Assembly: GCA_030614915.1 (NCBI GenBank)
Contig: JAUXAG010000005.1
Span: 62,001 to 126,000 of the forward strand
DNA length: 64,000 nucleotides
Direction of reading: 5' to 3'
Source: Actinomycetes bacterium
Lineage (GTDB): Bacteria > Planctomycetota > Phycisphaerae > JAACET01
Each line of letters starts with the position of its first letter. The stretch's first letter is position 1. Shown here in pieces: positions 24,137-31,659 of the stretch. The notes under the pieces were generated by a model. The model searched no databases. It saw only the letters and a list, made by a program, of their open reading frames with translations, and was not told where the DNA came from. A program made the translations under genes and the position numbers.

Positions 24137-25167
24137 CTGGCACCTCCTTTCTGAGTGGCTGGCAAGGGGCCAGTTGATCCCAGATCCAGCAAGGGCAGTA
24201 GCCCCCGGACTGATTCGTCGATTATGATCTTGCTGTCCACCGCCGATAGGATTTCTTCCATAGTCTCAAGATAGAGCCGGCTTCGGGTCACCTCCGGAGC
24301 CTTTTCATACTGGGCCAATTGGGCCAGGAAGGCATTGACCCGCCCGGTCATGGTCTTGACTACCCGTTCGTGATAGCCCTCAGCTTCGGAGATGGCCCGA
24401 TCGCGATTTCCACGGGCTGCGGGAACCTGACGGTTACGCTCACCCTTGGCCTCATTAATCACCCGCTCCTTGTTTTGCTTGGCCCGGTTGACCGCGTCGA
24501 AGGCGTCTTTGACCGCATCGGGGGGAGTGGCTTTCTTCAGCTTGACGGTCACAACCTCCACCCCCGTATTGAACTTGTTCAGCATCTCTTGGATCTGGAC
24601 CTTAGCATCGCTGGCGATTTGATCGCGGCCGATGGTGATGACCTCGTCCACACTAGCATCCCCTACCAGCTTTCGCATAACCGCCTCAGATACGCTTCGG
24701 ATCGTGTCGTTCACAGCCACAGCCGAGCTCCGAGCCCCGCCGATCTTGAAAAGGTAGTTGTAAGCATCCTTGATGCGATATTGTACCACCCATTCCACGT
24801 GAGCCAGGTTCAAGTCGCCGGTTAGCATGCGAGCTACATCTCCGTGCTCCTCGGTCCTTCGATATTGTGTAACCCGACCAGCCGCAGCCGTAGCGAATCC
24901 AAATTCCAGTATTTGAATCCTTTGCACCGGCACAACATACACCTCTTCAATCGGCCAGAAAAGCTTCGCGTGCAAGCCTGGCTCAGTGGTCTTGGCATAC
25001 TTGCCGAAGCGGAGGACCACCCCTTCACTGTCCGCTTCGACCTTGTAGAGGATGGAACTGATCACCACGATGGCCAAGATGACCACAGCTCCAATCCCTA
25101 TGTGCCGATGATAGCGGCGCCAATAGTCCCCTATGGGGAATTCAATTTGGTCGTATGTTCCGTTCAT
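24133..25167 (-). CDS. hflK: HflK-like SPFH/band 7 membrane protein
   Basis: This 344-residue protein has one transmembrane segment (about residues 24-42), the SPFH start EADSEGVVLRFGKY with GLHAKLFWP, and VVQYRI. A long charged coiled coil with NEAKGER and SEAEGY follows, then LYLETMEEIL near the end. It is the upstream partner of hflC in a two-gene operon. AAGGAG precedes the ATG. The N-terminal Gly-rich segment of proteobacterial HflK is absent, as in many non-proteobacterial forms. Confidence 0.92.
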   Translation of the reverse strand: MNGTYDQIEFPIGDYWRRYHRHIGIGAVVILAIVVISSILYKVEADSEGVVLRFGKYAKTTEPGLHAKLFWPIEEVYVVPVQRIQILEFGFATAAAGRVTQYRRTEEHGDVARMLTGDLNLAHVEWVVQYRIKDAYNYLFKIGGARSSAVAVNDTIRSVSEAVMRKLVGDASVDEVITIGRDQIASDAKVQIQEMLNKFNTGVEVVTVKLKKATPPDAVKDAFDAVNRAKQNKERVINEAKGERNRQVPAARGNRDRAISEAEGYHERVVKTMTGRVNAFLAQLAQYEKAPEVTRSRLYLETMEEILSAVDSKIIIDESVRGLLPLLDLGSTGPLPATQKGGAR

Positions 25168-25337
25168 GGTTCACTCCTTAATAGTACGCTGCCACATCTA
25201 ATTCTAGCCCGAATTAACCGTGCTATCATAATCTGCCACACAGATTATACCACTTGCCGAGTTCCCATTCCATGCTCTATCGCCCAACCGTCTCTTCTGC
25301 CGTCATCATACCACAATCTGCAGCCAGATACATCCCA

Positions 25338-25349
25338 TTTATTGGTTGT
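25338..25349 (+). repeat. 12-base repeat TTTATTGGTTGT, copy 1
   Basis: This is an exact 12-mer, found again inverted at 25837-25848 and direct at 26307-26318. Copies 1 and 3 are both followed by an AT-rich stretch and AGG. Confidence 0.6.
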
Positions 25350-25836
25350 ATAAAGGCCCGTCACCCTGGCCCTGCTGTGGCTGGGCGGTTTGGCACTGCT
25401 GAGTTCCAGGCGGTCGGTCTGAGTTGCCGGATATAATCAGGGAGCCGCTTGCCACCCTCGGGAAAATTCCGTCCCCCCGTGGCGGGTTATTGCTTGGTAG
25501 TAAATCCGCCGGTATAGCACCCCCTTATAGGCTAGAATCCGGCCAGATGCTGAATCTCGCAGATTTCCTTATCCCACTGACGGTGCCATAGCCTTTTGCG
25601 CAATTGCCACTTATGACAAACGAGTACAAAGTATAATTCGAACACACGGCTGGCCGTGCGGATGGGAAGTTTTCTTTATCCACCCCTAACTACAGCACAA
25701 ACAATAAAATAGGCAATATATTCTGATTGTGAGGGAGTAGATATCTGTTTGAACAGGATTTTGAGGACCCCCATTTTTCTTGCGGAGAAAGGAAAATGCT
25801 CTCTATATTTCTTCTTCCCCAAAACATATTCTTTTT

Positions 25837-25848
25837 ACAACCAATAAA
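25837..25848 (-). repeat. 12-base repeat TTTATTGGTTGT, copy 2 (inverted)
   Basis: This is an exact reverse complement of copies 1 and 3, about 120 bases upstream of the small His-rich gene. Confidence 0.6.
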
Positions 25849-25964
25849 TTCAATGGAATTCCAAGTCAGCAGGTGGTAGAATCCCCAAGACTACTTCTTC
25901 AAAAGAAGCACGCGCGTTTCTTATTGGATAGAGAATCGGGGTAATAATATAGAAAGGAATTATT

Positions 25965-26225
25965 ACGAGGAAAGCTGTAGTCTGGGTCACATTGATATCT
26001 TTTACACTAAGCTGTAGTGGTTGTTACAGTTTTTGTGAAGGAGAACATTATCCAAGCAGAGTAGCTTATGCAGGTGAAAGACCAACTGCTCCACGCAGAA
26101 GGCACGTTGATGTAGAAGTTTTGACAAGCATTCTAATCTTCGCCGTACTAATAGCCACTGTTGTCACTGGGCATTCTCACGGATACTACTCCACTGGTCA
26201 TCATTACGGTTCTTACCACCATTAA
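25965..26225 (+). CDS. small putative lipoprotein with one membrane helix and His-rich tail; start codon uncertain
   Basis: I do not recognise a family. Read from ACG 25965 it is 86 residues: basic RK, a hydrophobic signal-like stretch (AVVWVTLISFTLSC), a Cys-rich start, then a second helix (about residues 55-70) and a tail with seven His (GHSHGYYSTGHHYGSYHH). AAAGGA lies the right distance before ACG, which would be a perfect start if it read ATG. The nearest ordinary start, TTG 25992, cuts the signal peptide. Either a rare start is used or the gene has lost its ATG. The His tail suggests metal binding. It stands alone between 12-base repeats. Confidence 0.45.
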   Translation, partial: TRKAVVWVTLISFTLSCSGCYSFCEGEHYPSRVAYAGERPTAPRRRHVDVEVLTSILIFAVLIATVVTGHSHGYYSTGHHYGSYHH

Positions 26226-26306
26226 TGCGGGAACCCCGTAATACGTATGGCCTGCTCCCCGAATCTTGATCCATTTCTTATGAGAGTTTAACCTGAGATT
26301 TTGGTG

Positions 26307-26318
26307 TTTATTGGTTGT
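26307..26318 (+). repeat. 12-base repeat TTTATTGGTTGT, copy 3
   Basis: This is the third exact copy, between the small His-rich gene and the DUF2284 gene. Confidence 0.6.
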
Positions 26319-26406
26319 TTTATACAGGGTACCTGGCGTAATCTGTATGAGCGTGTCGATTCAATATGCTTCTAGCACATCCAGAACCAAGGGAAAGCGG
26401 GTTATC

Positions 26407-26943
26407 ATGGCCAAGAAGTCAGTTCCCAAGATACGCTCATCCAAACTTTCACAAAGCCAACTCAAGCAGATGGCGATGGGCCTGCGAGCTATCAAAGCAA
26501 AGGTCATCTCACCCGCGACGGTCCAGACTGCCGGATGGGTACGGTGGAAATGTCAGTTCGGCTGCGGAGGCTTCGGAACCAGTCTGGTTTGTCCTCCGCA
26601 TACCCCTAGCCCAGCGGAGACTCGCCTGATGCTGGATGAATACAAGAGGGCAGTTTTGTTTGAGGCCCCGCGGGGCAAGGCTAAGAAGATCGCAGCGGCT
26701 CTGGAGCGGAAGCTCTTTTTGGCAGGTTACTACAAAGCCCTGGGTTTGGGAGCGGGACCCTGCAATCTCTGTGAGTCTTGTGCCTTCGAGGAGGGCTGCT
26801 GTCATCCGTCCCAGGCCCGGCCTTCCATGGAGGCCTGTGGTATCGACGTCTTTGTCACGGTTCGCAGGCACGGCTTCACTATCAACGTGGTCCGCACCCA
26901 GCGGGACCCGCAGCACTATTTTGGTTTGGTCCTGGTAGAATAG
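26407..26943 (+). CDS. DUF2284 putative metal-binding protein
   Basis: This 178-residue Cys-rich protein has two clusters, C-x3-C-x9-C-P-P-H (WKCQFGCGGFGTSLVCPPHTP, residues ~47-67) and CNLCESC with further Cys (residues ~119-145). These match DUF2284, a family predicted to bind metal or Fe-S and common in anaerobes; its function is unknown. The start at ATG 26407 is chosen because the MAKKS start follows a stretch with no conservation; ATG 26347 and 26311 are in frame. It is followed after 86 bases by a Cys-containing flavoprotein, a possible redox partner. Confidence 0.85.
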   Translation: MAKKSVPKIRSSKLSQSQLKQMAMGLRAIKAKVISPATVQTAGWVRWKCQFGCGGFGTSLVCPPHTPSPAETRLMLDEYKRAVLFEAPRGKAKKIAAALERKLFLAGYYKALGLGAGPCNLCESCAFEEGCCHPSQARPSMEACGIDVFVTVRRHGFTINVVRTQRDPQHYFGLVLVE

Positions 26944-27029
26944 TTGCTGTGTACCAAGATAATCTGCAGGTTGGACTATCGATTCGGCCACTTCTTGAAG
27001 CCGGCAGTTGTCCGGGAAAGGAGTATGAC

Positions 27030-27590
27030 ATGACGGTTTTAGCTATTTTGGGAAGTCGAAATCCAAATGGGCAAACGGCCCAGGCTGCTGGGGCATTGCG
27101 TGAAGGCGTAATAAGTGAAGGTGGCCAGTATGAACAGGTGTTCTTGCCGCAAATGAAAATCGAGCGCTGCCGTCAATGTGAAGATGACGGATGGGGCCTT
27201 TGTCGGAAGGAAGGGCGCTGTGTCATAGAGGACAACTTCAGCTCGCTGGTTGACAAAGTCGAGAAGGCCAACATGGTAGTCTTTGCAACACCTGTCTACT
27301 TCAGTGATCTCAGTGAAAGCATGCACGCGTTCCTCGACCGTCTGTGGAGGACTTGGTTGCATGAATCTGGCAAAGAGAGGGTCAGCGGCAAACCGGCTAT
27401 GGGAATATGCGTAGCTGGTGGTGGAGGTGGTGGAGCCCCAGCTTGCACGGTAAGCTTGGAGAAGTACTTGAGCGGCTGTGGTTTTGACGTAGTGGATATG
27501 GTGCCGGTACGCAGACAGAATCTCAATATGAAGCTGAGCATCCTTAAGGCTACCGGCAAATGGCTAGTGAAGGGTATTAGCATCGTCTGA
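27030..27590 (+). CDS. NAD(P)H-dependent FMN reductase / iron-sulfur-flavoprotein-like
   Basis: This 186-residue protein has a flavodoxin-like fold. The FMN phosphate loop is GSRNPNGQT (residues 7-15) and ATPVYFSDLSESMHAFLDR (about 87-105) is the conserved flavin-contact region. Between them a C-x2-C-x7-C-x5-C cluster (CRQCEDDGWGLCRKEGRC) resembles the Cys motif of archaeal-type iron-sulfur flavoproteins, with different spacing. It probably transfers electrons in anaerobic metabolism. An AAAGGAG site lies 6 bases before ATG 27030. A Gly-rich run GGGGGGAP at about 130 is normal for this subgroup. Confidence 0.88.
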   Translation: MTVLAILGSRNPNGQTAQAAGALREGVISEGGQYEQVFLPQMKIERCRQCEDDGWGLCRKEGRCVIEDNFSSLVDKVEKANMVVFATPVYFSDLSESMHAFLDRLWRTWLHESGKERVSGKPAMGICVAGGGGGGAPACTVSLEKYLSGCGFDVVDMVPVRRQNLNMKLSILKATGKWLVKGISIV

Positions 27591-27650
27591 CCCGAAGCCT
27601 TGCATCCCGAGCCTTCACGCCCGCCCGCGTCTTCGACTATAATTCCTATC

Positions 27651-27700
27651 ATGCGCTTCCACCTCCTCCGTGCCTCAACGCCGAGCAGAGCGGCTACGGA
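27651..27700 (+). repeat. short intergenic repeat, copy 2
   Basis: This is the partner of 21425-21483: TATCATGC, ACCTCCTC, CGTGCCTCAAC, CCGAGC and GAG in the same order, with shorter spacers. It lies just after the flavoprotein gene. Confidence 0.5.
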
Positions 27701-27974
27701 GCCTGTCATCTCCCCGCGGATTCGGGTAGGATGCCTGCATTTGCCAGCGGTCATCGCATTTGCAGCGTGCAGGCTGTAAAACTACGCGCCAAGCTGCGCC
27801 ATGATGCAATATACCCCTGTGGCTAGGACAGGATAAATAACCGTTCCTAATCTGTAAACGGCGGAGCAAAAGTGTCCCGCCTGACCGGGCAACGCACCCG
27901 GCGGTAAAACCCCAAATCCTCAATCTGTTTCGCAATGTAAACCTGCCGTGCTGTTTTGCAGGCACTTTTTTTTC

Positions 27975-28136
27975 GGTGCTTGTTCCATCCACTGTTGGTA
28001 GTGCCGCGGTAACTCATTGAAAATAAAGCTATCACCTGCACAATTCACGAGGCAAAAACTCACAAATCACGAACATAACTTGTTCGGAATCAAACAGTTA
28101 CACCGGAGTCACCAACAGCTAACGACAGAACCACCC
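27975..28136 (-). repeat. diverged ~165-bp repeat, copy A
   Basis: Read on the minus strand this aligns with 48254-48421 on the plus strand almost end to end. The first ~40 bases are nearly identical (GGGTG, TTCTGTCGTTA, CTGTTGGTGACTC, GTAAC). Patchier matches follow, through ATAGCTTT and GCGG to AAGCACC. It lies just downstream of the last gene of the first polysaccharide locus. Confidence 0.75.
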
Positions 28137-28192
28137 AAATTCTTTTGAGAACATGGTCGGCATTACCTCCGTCTTCGCCAAGGGGTTGCGTT

Positions 28193-28234
28193 AAAAACAA
28201 AACGAGCCAACGCAAATAAGATGCGCGGCTCGTT
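28193..28234 (-). terminator. intrinsic terminator of the first polysaccharide locus
   Basis: On the minus strand AACGAGCC and GGCTCGTT form a perfect 8-bp stem with an 18-base loop, followed by TTGTTTTT. It lies 30 bases after the stop of the DUF2723 gene and should end the long minus-strand operon. Confidence 0.8.
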
Positions 28235-28263
28235 AGATAAGATCAGCGAAAGAGTGGTACAGG

Positions 28264-29838
28264 TTAGTCAGTCAGCTTTGCTGCATACTGGATTTCGTAA
28301 AGGGGATCTCTGAACACCAGGCTGAATCGTCCTTCCGCTCCCAATTGCTCAACCAACCCCCGCTGCCGAACTGGACTAATAATGAAAACCCGTCGGCCCG
28401 AGGCTATCCAGCGGTTTACGGTGGCTAAATCGCCAGTAACTTCCCTGGGGGCTTGAAGGTCAGGACCTTTAGCCAAATGTACGCCGCGATGACGACCCTC
28501 AACCTCCTGAAGATAAATGATCGGATTGCGCGTGGTGTTGTCAGCAATGATCAGCCCATCTGGCTGAGCTAACTCCAAAACGCTCCGGGAAAAATCGCCG
28601 GCGCTATGATCGCAATTTTTCCGCGGCCGAATGAAGTAGGTATAGGTATCCCGCCCCGGGATAGCCCGCTCGACCCGCAAGGCCTTGGCCGCAAGGCCAG
28701 CCAGAACCGGAATTCTCCGGACTGCTGAAGGGGCAACCTCATAGACCAAAGCAGGCAACACGGCCAATAGCAGGATGGTAATTCGGGCCACCAAGGAAGC
28801 CGGCGACAACCTTGTGTTGGCTATTCTTCCTGCGCCGAGCCCAATAAAGACGGCTGTGAAAATATAGCAAGGATAGAAAAATACATACTGGTCAGCTACC
28901 TGATAGCGTAGGGCAAAAACAAAGGCCACAATGCACGTTGCAAACCACACGCTTGCTATCGGCCGAGTCTGCCTGTCCCGTAGGCCGAGATAGATTCCCA
29001 CCGGCCACAACAGGAGTAGCGGTGTGGGGAAATTCAATAGGAAAAATCCGAAGCACTTGGCCAAGACAGCCGAGTTGGGCATACGACCGATTACATAGTC
29101 CTGAAACTGCAGACCAAACAAGGCGGAGCGGATGGTATCGCCCATGCCAGCCCCGCGGGCAATTTGAACGACTATCATAGCCTCGTAGAGCCCGGCTCCA
29201 ATAATCCAGGCCAGAGCCATCAGGAACAGGAACCTAACGGGCAATCGCTTGGCTCGGATTTGCAGTAGAGTATAGATGCCGTAAGCCGGCAAGTGCAGCA
29301 GAGCCAGCAGATGGTTGGAGACACTCAAACCGTTTATAAGCATCAGGGCCAGTAGCCACCATGCGGGGCGTCCCTTTTGGGCCTGGCAGTAGCGGACCAG
29401 CAAATACATCTCCAGAGCCAAGAGCAAAGCATAAAGCCCATAGACCTCGGCGATAACAGCGTGTGTCCAAAAGGTATGGCTTAGAGCTAAGAGGGTAACC
29501 GTCAGCAAAGCTGTCCAGTTGGAGCGGCTCAGTCGCCTTATGACGGCAAAGAGTAATCCGATCGCCCCAGCAGAGCAGACGGCACTGAAGAGATTAACTC
29601 GCCAAGCAAAATCGCCCGGCACAACTGCTGTGAACGCTCGGCACAGAACGATGTACAGCGGATGGCTCAAGGCTAAACCGAGTCGCCCGACCAGGTCCCC
29701 CTGCCAGACACGCAGCTGGAACATTCCGCTGTCCTGCCATAACAGGCCGGGTGCCAGGCTGAACAGGTATAGCACACCGGTAATACCGGCTACTAACCAG
29801 ACTGGATAGGCCTTGAGCGCCTTAGAGTTTGTGGACAT
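28264..29838 (-). CDS. DUF2723 / GT39-like multi-pass membrane protein
   Basis: This protein of about 524 residues has 10 or more membrane helices. The start PGLLWQDSGMFQLRVWQGDLVGRLGLALSHPLYIVL, with Asp in the first periplasmic loop, is the DUF2723 signature. These are GT-C relatives of protein mannosyltransferases that probably use a polyprenyl-phosphate sugar. The C-terminal ~150 residues are a soluble domain. ATG 29838 overlaps the preceding gene by 17 bases; the frame is open to 29922 inside that gene. It is the last gene of the operon, before an intrinsic terminator. Confidence 0.85.
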   Translation of the reverse strand: MSTNSKALKAYPVWLVAGITGVLYLFSLAPGLLWQDSGMFQLRVWQGDLVGRLGLALSHPLYIVLCRAFTAVVPGDFAWRVNLFSAVCSAGAIGLLFAVIRRLSRSNWTALLTVTLLALSHTFWTHAVIAEVYGLYALLLALEMYLLVRYCQAQKGRPAWWLLALMLINGLSVSNHLLALLHLPAYGIYTLLQIRAKRLPVRFLFLMALAWIIGAGLYEAMIVVQIARGAGMGDTIRSALFGLQFQDYVIGRMPNSAVLAKCFGFFLLNFPTPLLLLWPVGIYLGLRDRQTRPIASVWFATCIVAFVFALRYQVADQYVFFYPCYIFTAVFIGLGAGRIANTRLSPASLVARITILLLAVLPALVYEVAPSAVRRIPVLAGLAAKALRVERAIPGRDTYTYFIRPRKNCDHSAGDFSRSVLELAQPDGLIIADNTTRNPIIYLQEVEGRHRGVHLAKGPDLQAPREVTGDLATVNRWIASGRRVFIISPVRQRGLVEQLGAEGRFSLVFRDPLYEIQYAAKLTD

Positions 29839-30412
29839 AGATATTGGTTTGCACTCCATGGCTGTCGTAGACGCCGGCTTTTTCAAAGCCTTCCTTAAGA
29901 TAGTATTTATTTGCTGACTCATTATCTACGGCTACAGCCAGTTTGACGGCGGAGATTCCCCTGCGTCTGAACTCGTCCAGGGCCGCATGCATAAGCTTGT
30001 GACCGACACCCATCCTCCGGGCATCGGATGCAACTACCACAGAGAGGACCTCAGCCGGCGGATATTCTTCGGATGTTCGACTGGGATACAGAAGGGTCTG
30101 AAATACCTTGCCTATAGTCCGCAGACTAAAGACAAAGCGAACCAGGCAGGCAGACATGAGCAGACCTCGCCTGAGAAGAACGAACTTATATAGCCTTCCC
30201 ACCGATTCCGCCCCGGCAATGAACCCCAGGACATGACCCTGCTCAAGAGCGACCAGACAAAAGCCATACTTACAGCCGGCAATTCCGCGATACAATTGCT
30301 TTACAAACGTCGGCCCCAAGGAGGCGATAAAACCGCTGCTGATGTTTTCTATGTGCAGCAGGGCCACTGATGCCACATGCTCAGGTGTAAGATGTTTGAT
30401 CACTGTTTTCAC
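29822..30412 (-). CDS. GNAT family N-acetyltransferase
   Basis: This 196-residue GNAT-fold protein has VLSVVVASDARRMGVGHKLM (about 125-145) as the acetyl-CoA-binding motif A (RxxGxG). It then has AVAVDNESANKYYLKEGFEKAG (motif B), ending in a short strand. Its substrate is not visible, but its place in the polysaccharide operon suggests N- or O-acetylation of a sugar or its precursor. The GTG start lies 4 bases after the stop of the upstream glycosyltransferase. No signal peptide or membrane helix is apparent. Confidence 0.85.
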   Translation of the reverse strand: MKTVIKHLTPEHVASVALLHIENISSGFIASLGPTFVKQLYRGIAGCKYGFCLVALEQGHVLGFIAGAESVGRLYKFVLLRRGLLMSACLVRFVFSLRTIGKVFQTLLYPSRTSEEYPPAEVLSVVVASDARRMGVGHKLMHAALDEFRRRGISAVKLAVAVDNESANKYYLKEGFEKAGVYDSHGVQTNIYVHKL

Positions 30413-30416
30413 GAAA

Positions 30417-31658
30417 TCATCTCTCTTGGCGAATAACCTGATGATTCAGAATGTCCAGGTATTTATCAGCCAAAACACTTCTGTCGAAATTCTTTCTGAC
30501 AAAGCTCAAGCCGTTTTGGCCGTATTCTTTGCATAACTGGGGATCACTTTTGAGTCTCAGGACGGCCTCAACAAACTCGCCGGCATTTTCCGGCTCGGTA
30601 TACATTCCGGCCCTGGCATCTTCCACCAGCTTCCTGGCCACCCCGTCGATGGCCACAATAACAGGTTTGGCTACGGACATGTAGTCAAAGACCTTATTGG
30701 GATATACTGTCTTGAAGGTATCGACCTTCTTCAAAACGGCTGTGCAGACGTCGCTGGCGGATATATAATCGGCTATCACGCTTTTGGGTACGGGGTCAAC
30801 AAAAAGCACGTTGTCAAGTTTCCAGCGGGCAGCCTTTTCCTTCAACATCGGCTTTTCCATGCCGTCACCAACCAGCATTAGGACGATCTCGGGATATTGT
30901 TTGAGCTTCTTGGCGCTTTCAAGCAGTTGAATCAGATGATTTGCCACTCCATGTGCACCAACATAGGTAACAACGAATTTGTCACCGAGTTCATGTTTGG
31001 CTCTCACCCAGTTATTGCGTTCGCCCGGCTGAAAAATATCCAGGTCTGCCCCGTTGGGTATCATGCTTATTCTGTCGGCTCTAACCCGCTTGTTGGCAAT
31101 TAAGGCCTTCTCGAAAGCGGGTGTCAGAACATTTATCCACCTGGCTGACCTATAACTCAAGCGTTCCAGCCAGAAAGATATCTTTATAAGCCATTTGTTC
31201 GTCAGTACCCCGGTGTCGATAGCCGATTCCGGCCAGAGGTCCCGTACCTCGAAGACCATTGGTATTTTCTTGAGTCTGCTCAGTATCCAGCCGGTAAGTC
31301 CCACGCTTAGCGGCGGGGAGGTACAGATTATGACATCGGCTTTGCCGACGCAGAACAATCCAGCCAGCACTGAGCTGAAGGTGAATGATAGATAGGCCCA
31401 GAATCTCCCAATAAAGCTTTTGTTATAGCTTTCGCTGACGTGGCAGCGCAGGACTTCCACGTTTTTCTGTTCCCGCTCACGGACAACGAGTTTACCCCTG
31501 TATCGGGACTCTTTTTCGCCTGTGGCGTAATGGACTGTGCCGGCCAATACCGTTACCTTATGACCTGCCTGGGCCCAGTATTTTGCAAATTGATTCCATC
31601 GGGAGCCACCCGCGTCTTCTTTACCCAAAAAATATTGATGAACCACCAGGATGTGCAA
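30417..31658 (-). CDS. GT4 glycosyltransferase, WbuB-like
   Basis: This 413-residue GT-B enzyme has the N-terminal MHILVVHQYF, GSRWNQFAKYWAQAGHKVTVL and EVRDLWPESAIDTG segments characteristic of WbuB-like transferases. The C-terminal GT4 domain has MIPNGADLDIF (about 203), YVGAHG, and a late EPENAGEFVEAV stretch standing for the E-x7-E nucleotide-sugar region. It acts on the cytoplasmic face of the membrane. It sits 1 base from the heparinase-like gene. A second member of this subgroup is encoded at 52715. Confidence 0.9.
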   Translation of the reverse strand: MHILVVHQYFLGKEDAGGSRWNQFAKYWAQAGHKVTVLAGTVHYATGEKESRYRGKLVVREREQKNVEVLRCHVSESYNKSFIGRFWAYLSFTFSSVLAGLFCVGKADVIICTSPPLSVGLTGWILSRLKKIPMVFEVRDLWPESAIDTGVLTNKWLIKISFWLERLSYRSARWINVLTPAFEKALIANKRVRADRISMIPNGADLDIFQPGERNNWVRAKHELGDKFVVTYVGAHGVANHLIQLLESAKKLKQYPEIVLMLVGDGMEKPMLKEKAARWKLDNVLFVDPVPKSVIADYISASDVCTAVLKKVDTFKTVYPNKVFDYMSVAKPVIVAIDGVARKLVEDARAGMYTEPENAGEFVEAVLRLKSDPQLCKEYGQNGLSFVRKNFDRSVLADKYLDILNHQVIRQER

Positions 31659-31659
31659 T

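Larger units (their letters stand above)
25168..25964. other. 800-base gap upstream of hflK and of the small His-rich gene
   Basis: No supported gene is seen. It should hold the hflKC promoter on its left side. TTTATTGGTTGT occurs at 25338 and inverted at 25837. A CACCCCCTTATAGG word near 25518 weakly resembles the IS1380 end at 18045. The right 300 bases are AT-rich. Confidence 0.5.

Noticed and set aside
27847-28041. 64-codon minus-strand frame containing KQIEDLGFYRRV
   Set aside because: It overlaps repeat copy A, the matching frame in copy B is broken, and there is no ribosome-binding site. It was not kept as a gene, though a small decayed ORF cannot be excluded.
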